11,371 bases of DNA from Oscillospiraceae bacterium (GTDB lineage Bacteria; Bacillota; Clostridia; Oscillospirales; Oscillospiraceae): positions 1 to 11,371 of the forward strand of contig JAFXBH010000080.1 in assembly GCA_017521875.1 (NCBI GenBank), read 5' to 3'. Position numbers and translations under genes: made by a program. Positions 1 through 6,027 of the stretch are shown piece after piece. Positions within the stretch are counted from its first letter, which is position 1. Every line of letters starts with the position of its first letter. The notes under the pieces were generated by a model. That model did no database searches, was not told where the DNA came from, and was given only the letters and a program-made list of their open reading frames with translations.

Positions 1-416
1 ACCGGGCAAACCACATCTTCGTGCTCTTCGATAAAAGCGTTCATCTCCTTGGTATCCATGGCATCTACATTCACCAGTTTGCCACTTTCGGAAGCAGAGA
101 TCAGTTGGTCAGCCCGCTGACGGGAACCGCAGCCCTTGCAGTCCACCAGAGGATCGGAGAAAGAACCTACGTGGCCGGTGGTCACCCAAGTGGTGGGGTT
201 CATAATAATGGCGGCATCCAGACCCACATTGTAGTCGGATTCCTGAACAAACTTCTTCAGCCAGGCCTTCTTCACATTGTTCTTAAACTCCACACCCAGG
301 GGGCCGTAGTCCCAGGAGTTGGCCAGGCCGCCGTAAATTTCGGAGCCGGCATACACATAACCCCGGTTTTTGCACAGGGTTACGATCATATCCAGTGTCT
401 TTTCGCTGTTTTTCAT
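1..416 (-). CDS. glyQS: Glycyl-tRNA synthetase, single-subunit class II type (N-terminal 138 residues; cut by window edge)
   Basis: Charges tRNA-Gly with glycine in the cytoplasm. Reading leftward from an ATG at 416, the frame is open to the window edge. The N-terminus carries hallmarks of the homodimeric (eukaryote/Firmicute-like) GlyRS: GSEIYGGLANSWDYGPLG at residues 24-41, a KNN segment at 46-48, the NPTTW...TGHVGSFSDPLVDCKGC stretch at 73-96 with a CxxC at 93-96, and RADQL at 101-105. The start is supported by a GGAGG ribosome binding site about eight bases upstream. The catalytic motifs 2 and 3 and the anticodon-binding domain lie outside the window. It is preceded on the same strand by the PlsC-like gene, 59 bases away, with a promoter in the gap and no terminator seen. 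The leader is too short for a T-box. Family identification is by recognition of these motifs and is nearly certain. Confidence 0.96.
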   Translation of the reverse strand, partial: MKNSEKTLDMIVTLCKNRGYVYAGSEIYGGLANSWDYGPLGVEFKNNVKKAWLKKFVQESDYNVGLDAAIIMNPTTWVTTGHVGSFSDPLVDCKGCGSRQRADQLISASESGKLVNVDAMDTKEMNAFIEEHEDVVCP

Positions 417-450
417 AATTGCTTCCTCCAAGCCTTACAAATTATGTCTC

Positions 451-479
451 ATTATATCCTTTAAATCCCCTAAAATCAA
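451..479 (-). promoter_or_regulatory. Promoter for glyQS
   Basis: On the minus strand a TTGATT -35 box (474-479) and a perfect TATAAT -10 box (451-456) are separated by exactly 17 bases. Transcription would begin near position 444, giving a leader of only about 28 bases before the glyQS ATG. The -35 box overlaps the stop codon of the upstream acyltransferase gene. Confidence 0.75.
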
Positions 480-1315
480 GGGTTTTCCTGGAAAACCAGG
501 TCCGGGCCCAGATCTTCTGCCATCATAGCGTGGACTTTGTTTCCGATATCCACGGTGGTCATGCCTGCGAAATCCTCCGGCTGGATCACGCCCAGCAGGT
601 GGAACGCCACATCGGTATGCCGGAGATGGGGCATATTCCGCTTTACTTCCTGGGTGTTCTGCAAGGTGCAGACCACGATGGGCACATTGGCCTTTTGGGC
701 AATCTTGAACACACCGCTGCGGAAAGGGTGCAGCAGGTCATCACCGGTGATGTATCCCTCCGGGAATACCGCCACAGACACCTTGTCTTCCTGGATCATA
801 CGAATGCAATTAATAATGGTCTTCAAAGCCTCCCGGTCATTTTCCCGGTTGATCAGTTGGCACATCATTCTGTGCATCAGTTTGCCCACCAGGAACATAC
901 TGGCGCTCTCCCGCTTGGCGATGAATGCCAGTTGGCTCTTCTTGCAATAATTCAGCAGAATCAAGGGGTCCAGCAAGGACAGGTGATTACACACCAGCAT
1001 AAACCGACCGGACTTGGGCAGTTGCTCCAAACCCCGGGTACGGACACGGATCCGCAGAATCCAAATACCCAAAGATGCGGTGGTCTGCACCAACCAGCGG
1101 TAGAAGGGGTTATCCTTCTTTTGGGGTTTTTCTATATTCACCAGCAGGCTGGAGATCCACAGAGTCAAAAAATATACAACAATCAAGGCCACAGCGCTGC
1201 CAAGGATACACACCGGCAGGATCCAAAGCCAGCCAAGGCCGCAAAATCCGTCCACACCGGCGCAGACGCCCAAGGCAATCAGCAGGATCAGCGCCAAGAC
1301 GATGTACCGTACCAT
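476..1315 (-). CDS. plsC: 1-acyl-sn-glycerol-3-phosphate acyltransferase family protein (PlsC-like)
   Basis: Predicted membrane-bound acyltransferase of phospholipid synthesis, moving an acyl chain onto a lysophosphatidic acid-type acceptor. The 279-residue protein starts with two hydrophobic segments (about 4-20 and 29-58), then a PlsC domain: HX4D motif NHLSLLD with H111 and D116, an INREN block II at 155-159, block III FPEG at 184-187, and VPIVV (block IV) at 211-215. The frame is open further upstream to 1573, but the ATG at 1315 is chosen because it directly precedes the hydrophobic segment and has a GGAGG site about six to nine bases upstream and a good promoter behind it. Block III is unusual: canonical EGTRS is replaced by EGYIT, losing the usual arginine. 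The exact acceptor lipid is unknown. It lies upstream of glyQS and may read through into it. PlsC family membership is secure; the symbol is used in the broad family sense. Confidence 0.88.
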   Translation of the reverse strand: MVRYIVLALILLIALGVCAGVDGFCGLGWLWILPVCILGSAVALIVVYFLTLWISSLLVNIEKPQKKDNPFYRWLVQTTASLGIWILRIRVRTRGLEQLPKSGRFMLVCNHLSLLDPLILLNYCKKSQLAFIAKRESASMFLVGKLMHRMMCQLINRENDREALKTIINCIRMIQEDKVSVAVFPEGYITGDDLLHPFRSGVFKIAQKANVPIVVCTLQNTQEVKRNMPHLRHTDVAFHLLGVIQPEDFAGMTTVDIGNKVHAMMAEDLGPDLVFQENP

Positions 1316-1354
1316 ATCATCCCTCCTCCGGGGAAATTTCAAAAATACGGATAT

Positions 1355-1383
1355 ATTATACCTTGAATCCACCAAGGAAACAA
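1355..1383 (-). promoter_or_regulatory. Promoter for the PlsC-like gene
   Basis: On the minus strand TTGTTT (1378-1383) and a perfect TATAAT (1355-1360) are spaced by 17 bases. The start of transcription would fall near 1348, leaving about 33 bases of leader before the ATG at 1315. This position fits the choice of 1315, not 1573, as the start of the acyltransferase gene. Confidence 0.7.
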
Positions 1384-1407
1384 GTGTAATTTTTCCAAAA
1401 CAGGGGG

Positions 1408-1436
1408 TAGAAATCCCCTTGACTGGCTGATATAAT
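1408..1436 (+). promoter_or_regulatory. Extended -10 promoter for the membrane protein-cca operon
   Basis: A perfect extended -10 element (TGATATAAT, 1428-1436) is preceded at 17-base spacing by TAGAAA (1408-1413), which matches four of six -35 consensus bases. It overlaps a second promoter offset by 11 bases. Confidence 0.6.
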
Positions 1437-1447
1437 ATTTCTATACT
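1419..1447 (+). promoter_or_regulatory. Second overlapping sigma-70-like promoter for the membrane protein-cca operon
   Basis: TTGACT (1419-1424) and TATACT (1442-1447) are separated by 17 bases, each matching five of six consensus bases. Transcription would start near 1454, about 22 bases before the ATG at 1476. It could be used instead of, or together with, the overlapping extended -10 promoter. Confidence 0.65.
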
Positions 1448-1475
1448 GTTTTGTTTTCTATCAGGAGGCGTTTTT

Positions 1476-2243
1476 ATGTATAATAAATCCCCGAAAAAAA
1501 TATTGCCCTGGGTGGCGCTGGTTGCCGGTTTTGCCGGTATGGCTCTGCAAACCCATCTGTTTTCCCTTACCAACGAACGGGGTCTGTTCCCCCGATATCA
1601 TTTCGCCGGCATCGGCTCTTTTGTGCTGCTGGCAGCCGTGCTGGCATGGGCATTTTTATCCGCCCGAAAAATCCCCGCCACAGAGTTGGACGCCCCTAAG
1701 TTCCCCGGCTCTGTTCTGTCTGCCGCAGGAATTTTGGTGTGGGCGGTCTGCATCGTCCTGTCCTCTCTCCAATTCCGGGGAGATACTTTGCAAATCCTGA
1801 CTCTGATATTTGCCATTGTGTCTGCCGGCGCGATGGCCATGGCCGCGGTGCGCCGGTTTCAGGGACTGCAGCCCCATGTGTTATTTTACGGCGCGGTGAT
1901 TGTATTTTTAATTCTCCGCACCCTCTACTATAGCCGTCTGTGGATTCGGGAGACCCAGATTCAGGCCTTTATCTTCCCCCTCCTGGCTCACCTGCTGCTG
2001 ATGGTGACTTGTTACTATCGGGCCGCTGCCGCTTTGGATAACGCAGAATGCCGGAAATATGTAGTCGCTTCCCGGATCACCCTGTTCTGCTGCCTGCTGG
2101 CTGTCCCTGCAGGCGATTGGCTGTTCTATCTGTCTGCAGGTTTGTGGCTGGCCACCGATTTCTGTGTCCTGCCCGTCCCTGCAGAAGACGGAAACACAGA
2201 GGAAATTCCCGAAGACGGGGAAGAAACAGAGTCCATATTATAA
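1476..2243 (+). CDS. Polytopic membrane protein of unknown function
   Basis: I do not recognise a named family. The 255-residue protein has seven or eight hydrophobic stretches that look like membrane helices (about 10-26, 42-63, 79-98, 104-125, 133-150, 162-182, 197-212, 215-233). It ends in a strongly acidic, probably cytoplasmic tail (about 237-252, rich in Glu and Asp). No catalytic motif, transporter signature or signal peptidase site is evident. The ATG has an ideal AGGAGG site (1463-1468) seven bases upstream and two good promoters in front. The stop codon overlaps the ribosome binding site of the following cca gene, so the two are very likely co-transcribed and translationally coupled. 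That pairing does not by itself define a function. The gene is real with high probability given its expression signals and membrane-protein composition. Confidence 0.85.
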   Translation: MYNKSPKKILPWVALVAGFAGMALQTHLFSLTNERGLFPRYHFAGIGSFVLLAAVLAWAFLSARKIPATELDAPKFPGSVLSAAGILVWAVCIVLSSLQFRGDTLQILTLIFAIVSAGAMAMAAVRRFQGLQPHVLFYGAVIVFLILRTLYYSRLWIRETQIQAFIFPLLAHLLLMVTCYYRAAAALDNAECRKYVVASRITLFCCLLAVPAGDWLFYLSAGLWLATDFCVLPVPAEDGNTEEIPEDGEETESIL

Positions 2244-2255
2244 GGAGGCATCCCT

Positions 2256-3572
2256 ATGTTTCTGCCGGAGATGATTCTCCACTGTATCCGCACCTTGGAA
2301 CAAAGCGGTTTTGAAGCCTATGCTGTGGGCGGCTGCGTCCGGGATTCCCTGCTGGGCATCACGCCCCACGACTATGACCTGTGTACCAACGCCACACCGG
2401 AGGAAACTGCCGGAATCTTTGCAGATCACACCCTGGTTCGCAGCGGTGAAAAACACGGCACCATCGGTGTTGTGATCAACAAGCAGGTGGTGGAGATCAC
2501 CACTTTCCGCACCGAAGGTGGCTATCAGGACAGCCGCCACCCGGACTGGGTACGGTTTGTTTCCAATGTGGAAGAAGACCTTGCCCGCCGGGATTTTACC
2601 GTCAATGCTATGGCCTACCACCCGGACAAAGGGTATATTGACCCCTTTGGGGGACAAGAAGACTTAAAAAACAAAATTTTGCGGACCGTTGGAGAACCGG
2701 CGGCCCGTTTTTCGGAAGATGCTTTGCGGATTCTGCGGGGCGTCCGGTTTGCCGTCCGTTTTGGCCTGACCCCTACAGACGATACCCTGCAGGCTATGAA
2801 AACATTGGCGCCCACCATGGACAGTTTGGCCCGGGAACGGGTGTTTGACGAATTATGTAAACTTCTGCCTTTGGTAACTGCCAAGGATTTGGAGATTTTC
2901 CGGGATATTTTGGTGCAAGTCGTGCCGCCCCTTGCCCCCTGCGTGGGTTTTTTGCAGCACAATCCCCACCACATTTACGATGTTTACGGCCACACCGCGA
3001 AAGTAGTGGAGGCCGTTTCCAAAGATCCGGTGCTGCGGTGGGCAGCGCTATTACACGACTGCGGCAAACCGGCCTGTTTTACTTTGGATGAAGATGGCGT
3101 GGGCCATTTTTACGGCCACGCCCAAATCAGCGCCCAACTGGCCAATGATTACCTTCTGTCTATGAAATCCCCTACCGCCCTGCGGGAGCAGGTGGTATTT
3201 CTCATCACCCATCATATGGACATTTTAGAGCCGGACAAAAAACAGATCCGGCGGAAAATGGGCGCCTACACCAAAGAGGCCCTGCTGGATCTGGTGCTGC
3301 TGCAATTTGCCGATCAGGGCAAACCGCAAGAGGATTCCCACCTGCCGGCAGTGATGGAATGTATGTCTCAGGTATTGGCAGAAGACGCCTGCCTGACGGT
3401 GAAAGATCTGGCCATTGATGGACGGGATTTGCTGGCATTGGGATACTCCGCCGGGCCGGATATCGGCTTCTGCCTGCACTGCCTGTTGGAACGGGTGCAA
3501 ATGGAAGACCTGCCCAACGAGAGGCAGGCGCTGCTTGCCGCTGCCCAAGCATTTTTAACACATCCCCTATAA
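2256..3572 (+). CDS. cca: CCA tRNA nucleotidyltransferase with HD domain
   Basis: Adds or repairs the 3'-terminal CCA of tRNAs using CTP and ATP. The 438-residue protein has a class II nucleotidyltransferase head: AVGGCVRD at 23-30, the metal-binding DYD at 39-41, the RRDFT sugar-specificity motif at 111-115, the SEDALRILR segment at 153-161, and the ERVFDEL segment at 194-200. A C-terminal HD phosphohydrolase-type domain follows: H246 in YGHT, HD at 267-268, H284 and H287 in the HFYGHA stretch, HH at 319-320 and a likely D353. This matches the two-domain bacterial CCA enzyme, whose HD domain can have phosphatase/phosphodiesterase activity in characterised relatives. The ATG at 2256 has an AAGGAGG site overlapping the previous stop codon, seven bases upstream. 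No terminator is seen in the 37 bases before the next gene. Confidence 0.96.
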   Translation: MFLPEMILHCIRTLEQSGFEAYAVGGCVRDSLLGITPHDYDLCTNATPEETAGIFADHTLVRSGEKHGTIGVVINKQVVEITTFRTEGGYQDSRHPDWVRFVSNVEEDLARRDFTVNAMAYHPDKGYIDPFGGQEDLKNKILRTVGEPAARFSEDALRILRGVRFAVRFGLTPTDDTLQAMKTLAPTMDSLARERVFDELCKLLPLVTAKDLEIFRDILVQVVPPLAPCVGFLQHNPHHIYDVYGHTAKVVEAVSKDPVLRWAALLHDCGKPACFTLDEDGVGHFYGHAQISAQLANDYLLSMKSPTALREQVVFLITHHMDILEPDKKQIRRKMGAYTKEALLDLVLLQFADQGKPQEDSHLPAVMECMSQVLAEDACLTVKDLAIDGRDLLALGYSAGPDIGFCLHCLLERVQMEDLPNERQALLAAAQAFLTHPL

Positions 3573-3609
3573 CAAAATCAGAATTTACTTTCTTACGAGG
3601 ATATTGGAT

Positions 3610-4119
3610 ATGGCCAGAACTTCTACCAAAGAAAACAAAAATATCTACCACAAAACCAGAGAGGCTTTGCAGTTGACCCGGGAATCCGCTGCAGACCTGT
3701 TGGAGAGTATCTCCCCGGAGAGAATTGAAAAAATCGAAAACGAGCGTTCCCTGCCCCATCCGGACGAAGTGTTGGTAATGGCGCAGAAGTACAAATCCCC
3801 CAGTCTCTGCAACTATTACTGCGCCAACCAATGCCCCATCGGTCAGCAGTATGTGCCGGAAGTCAAGATCAAGGATCTGTCGCAGATCGTATTGGAAATG
3901 CTGGCATCCCTGAACTCCATGAGCAAGCAAAAGGAAAGGCTGATTGAAATCACCGTGGACGGCAAAATTACCGGTGATGAATTGGAAGATTTTATTTATA
4001 TTCAGGAGGAACTGGAGCGCATTTCCGTCGCGGTGGAAACGCTGCAACTTTGGTCGGAACGGATGCTGGCCACCGGTCTCATTGATCCGGAGCAGTACAA
4101 AGCCCACAAAAGCAACTAA
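3610..4119 (+). CDS. Helix-turn-helix (XRE-like) protein with a three-cysteine cluster
   Basis: Probable small DNA-binding or regulatory protein of 169 residues. Residues about 12-60 read as an XRE/Cro-type helix-turn-helix (TREALQLTRESAADLL, then a helix ending in IEKIENERSLPHPDEVLVMAQKY-like residues). This is followed immediately by a C-x3-C-x3-C cluster (C67, C71, C75, ending CPIG). The rest (about 86-155) looks mainly helical and charged, possibly coiled-coil. A TTG at 3604 could also start the frame, but GAGGA at 3597-3601 is better spaced for the ATG at 3610 (eight bases versus two). It lies 37 bases after cca without a visible promoter, so it is probably the last gene of that operon. 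It precedes the flotillin unit. The cysteines could bind a metal or an Fe-S cluster, but that is inference; no target gene can be named. Confidence 0.78.
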   Translation: MARTSTKENKNIYHKTREALQLTRESAADLLESISPERIEKIENERSLPHPDEVLVMAQKYKSPSLCNYYCANQCPIGQQYVPEVKIKDLSQIVLEMLASLNSMSKQKERLIEITVDGKITGDELEDFIYIQEELERISVAVETLQLWSERMLATGLIDPEQYKAHKSN

Positions 4120-4181
4120 TCCAGCGGCAGATATTCTCTGTTTCAGGAGAATTATCCCCCTTTATTTTGCGGATTTGATCA

Positions 4182-4210
4182 TTTATTATTTTGCCGGATT
4201 CCGGTATAAT
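4182..4210 (+). promoter_or_regulatory. Probable promoter for the small gene-flotillin unit
   Basis: A perfect TATAAT (4205-4210) sits in an A+T-rich patch, with a weak -35-like TTTATT (4182-4187) at 17-base spacing. A closer TTGATC at 4175-4180 is too far away (24 bases). A short CCGG-ATT-CCGG repeat (4194-4204) abuts the -10 box and could be an operator. Because the -35 is poor, an activator or a different start site is possible. Confidence 0.45.
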
Positions 4211-4262
4211 GCATTCATAAGCAGGAAACGGCTTTCAAAATCTGGGCAAAGGAGTGATACTT

Positions 4263-4406
4263 TTGCACATAAGAGAAAGAATCCTGACAAGCCGGCTTCT
4301 GGAGAAGGTTTCCAAACACCCGGAGTATGCTGCCCGCCTTGGGATCATCTGCACCCAGGAACCAGCAGACCCGGAGGATGAGGAGAAACCGCCCCAAAGC
4401 CGTTAG
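4263..4406 (+). CDS. Small hypothetical protein (47 residues, TTG start)
   Basis: Short gene with good expression signals: an AAAGGAG site (4249-4255 region) about eight bases before a TTG at 4263, about 53 bases after a TATAAT box. It ends in TAG at 4404-4406, 48 bases before the flotillin ATG. The product begins MHIRERILTSRLLEKV and reads as a basic amphipathic helix (residues about 3-27), one cysteine (C30), then an acidic and proline-rich tail (about 33-45). No membrane segment or signal peptide is seen. I do not recognise the family. Its placement between the promoter and floT suggests co-expression with the flotillin, perhaps as a partner or regulator, but this is inference. It could instead be a translated leader peptide controlling floT. 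The non-ATG start and short length make it easy to miss. Confidence 0.6.
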   Translation: MHIRERILTSRLLEKVSKHPEYAARLGIICTQEPADPEDEEKPPQSR

Positions 4407-4454
4407 AATCCCCTGCCAAACCGTCAAACACAGGTAACGAGAAAGGAGAAAACT

Positions 4455-5891
4455 ATGGAAATTTTATTCGTCGCAATCGCAATCGTCGCTTTACTGGCTT
4501 TCATTATCCTGATCGGTTATGTAAAAGCACCCCCCGATACCGCATATATGATCTCCGGCTTCCGGAAACCCCGTATCTTGATCGGTAAAGCCGGTATCCG
4601 AATCCCCTTCCTGGAGCGTCTTGACAAACTTTCTCTGAAGATGTTCTCCGTGGATGTAAAGACTACCGACTATGTCCCCAACGCCGAGTACATCAATGTT
4701 AAAGTGGATGCCACCGTTAAGATCCGCATTGGCCAGAGTGAAGAAATGATGGCCCTTGCTTCCAAGTTCTTCCTGAACGAAGACGAAGAGATGATCATTC
4801 GCCGGGTGCAGGATACTCTGGAAGGCAATATGCGTGAAATCGTCGGTCAGATGCGCCTGGAAGAAATGGTAACCGACCGCAAGGCTTTTGGTGAGCGGGT
4901 GCAGGAAAATGCCATTCCGGATCTGCAGAAGATGGGCTTGGAGATGATCTCTTTCAATGTCCAGTCTTTCTCTGACCAGAACAATGTGATCGAAGACCTT
5001 GGTATTGATAACATCTCCCAGATCAAAAAGGGTGCTGCCGTGGCAAAGGCACAGGCAGACCGGGATATCGCCATTGCACAGGCACAGGCCGCAAAGCAGG
5101 CCAACGATGCCAAGGTGCAATCGGAAATGGAAATTGCTGAGAAGCAGACCTCTTTGGCCATCCGTCAGGCTGAATTGAAGCAGCAATCCGATGTGAAGAA
5201 AGCGGAAGCAGATGCCGCTTATGCCATTCAGGAGCAGGAACAGCGCCGTTCTATCGAGGTTTCCTCGGCCAATGCCGATATCGCCCGGGCAGAACGCACT
5301 GCCGAGTTGAAGGCCAAGGAAGTGGATGTTACCAAGCAGACTCTGGACGCAGAAATCCGTGCCAAAGCCGATGCAGAGCGCTATGCCGCGCAGCAGGCTG
5401 CAGAAGCCGAACTGTTCCGCCGCACCAAAGAGGCAGAGGCTAAGATGATTGAACGCCAGCGGGAAGCCGAAGGTATCCGTGCAGTGGGCGAAGCAGAAGC
5501 CGAAGCCATCCGGCTGAAGGCACTGGCAGAAGCCGAAGGTATCGACAAGAAGGCTGAGGCTATGAAGAAGTACGGCGAAGCCGCTGTCATCGAAATGATT
5601 ATGGCTGCTCTGCCTGAAATTGCCAAGAATGTTGCAGAACCTCTCAGCAAGGTAGATAAGATCACCATGTACGGAGACGGCAATAGCGCAAAACTGCTCT
5701 CCGACATTGTAAACGGTACCACCCAGGTCACCGAGGGCATTAGCGCCGGTATGGGCATTGATATCAAGAGTCTGATCATGGGCGCTTTGGGCGGCAAGTT
5801 GGCCGTCTCCGAAGCCAACGCCCCTGTGGTTGTTGTACAGCCCGCCAACGAAACACCTGTCCAGCAAATGGACGTCCCTGAAAACGAATAA
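4455..5891 (+). CDS. floT: Flotillin-like SPFH-domain protein
   Basis: Membrane scaffold protein of the flotillin/FloT (YuaG) type, linked in characterised bacteria to functional membrane microdomains and membrane fluidity. The 478-residue protein has one N-terminal hydrophobic segment (about 3-22), then an SPFH/band-7 domain (about 24-190). A long Ala/Glu/Lys/Gln-rich helical region (about 190-375) has the repeated EAEG/EAEA pattern typical of flotillins, including two EAEGI copies 22 residues apart. A C-terminal oligomerisation-like part (about 378-450) is followed by a tail rich in Val, Pro and Asn. GGAG at 4445-4448 lies six bases before the ATG. It follows the 47-residue gene and is closed by a strong terminator, so no NfeD/YuaF-type partner is co-transcribed downstream. 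Biased codon use from the helical repeats creates a long open antisense frame, which is not a gene. Confidence 0.94.
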   Translation: MEILFVAIAIVALLAFIILIGYVKAPPDTAYMISGFRKPRILIGKAGIRIPFLERLDKLSLKMFSVDVKTTDYVPNAEYINVKVDATVKIRIGQSEEMMALASKFFLNEDEEMIIRRVQDTLEGNMREIVGQMRLEEMVTDRKAFGERVQENAIPDLQKMGLEMISFNVQSFSDQNNVIEDLGIDNISQIKKGAAVAKAQADRDIAIAQAQAAKQANDAKVQSEMEIAEKQTSLAIRQAELKQQSDVKKAEADAAYAIQEQEQRRSIEVSSANADIARAERTAELKAKEVDVTKQTLDAEIRAKADAERYAAQQAAEAELFRRTKEAEAKMIERQREAEGIRAVGEAEAEAIRLKALAEAEGIDKKAEAMKKYGEAAVIEMIMAALPEIAKNVAEPLSKVDKITMYGDGNSAKLLSDIVNGTTQVTEGISAGMGIDIKSLIMGALGGKLAVSEANAPVVVVQPANETPVQQMDVPENE

Positions 5892-5901
5892 TTCCTGCAA
5901 T

Positions 5902-5932
5902 GGGGGTCTCACTTTCCAGTGAGCCCCCTTTT
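5902..5932 (+). terminator. Rho-independent terminator after floT
   Basis: A G+C-rich hairpin with stem GGGGG-(T bulge)-CTCACT pairing with AGTGAG-CCCCC, loop TTCC (5902-5928), is followed by TTTT (5929-5932). It begins 10 bases after the floT stop codon. Confidence 0.88.
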
Positions 5933-5987
5933 GTGCTATTCTGCTTGCTCACTGCCGCAAAAATATTTTTAGGCCGTTAATACAACT

Positions 5988-6016
5988 TCAGCCCGGAGGG
6001 ATTCCCTCCGGGCTGA
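5988..6016 (-). terminator. Hairpin downstream of nagA, probable terminator
   Basis: A perfect 13-bp inverted repeat around an ATT loop (arm CAGCCCGGAGGG) starts 12 bases beyond the nagA stop codon. It is very stable, but the minus-strand flank lacks a clean run of T immediately after the stem; a T-rich run appears only about 20-30 bases further (5959-5970). It may act as a terminator in either direction or protect the 3' end of the mRNA. Confidence 0.65.
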
Positions 6017-6027
6017 TATATTTGTGT

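Noticed and set aside
419..1366. 315-codon open frame on the plus strand across the acyltransferase gene
   Set aside because: Shadow frame: the PlsC HX4D and FPEG motifs are on the opposite strand, and this frame lacks a ribosome binding site.
1402..1420. GGGG...CCCC inverted repeat in the divergent promoter region as a terminator
   Set aside because: Only four or five G-C pairs, lies upstream of genes on both sides, and has no T tract in either direction.
1316..1573. 86-codon N-terminal extension of the acyltransferase
   Set aside because: It would cross the gene's own promoter and the divergent gene's start, and the ribosome binding site and hydrophobic start point to 1315.
4133..4152. 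ATTCTC/GAGAAT hairpin after the HTH gene as a terminator
   Set aside because: The stem is only six A+T-rich pairs with an eight-base loop and is not followed directly by a T run; too weak to call.
5463..5543. 15-base direct repeat, copies 66 bases apart
   Set aside because: It encodes the repeated EAEGI helix motif within FloT and reflects protein repeat structure, not a mobile or regulatory element.
4491..5912. 473-codon open frame antisense to floT
   Set aside because: It arises from the Ala/Glu/Lys-rich codon pattern of the flotillin helical region, has no ribosome binding site or recognisable domain, and covers the floT terminator.
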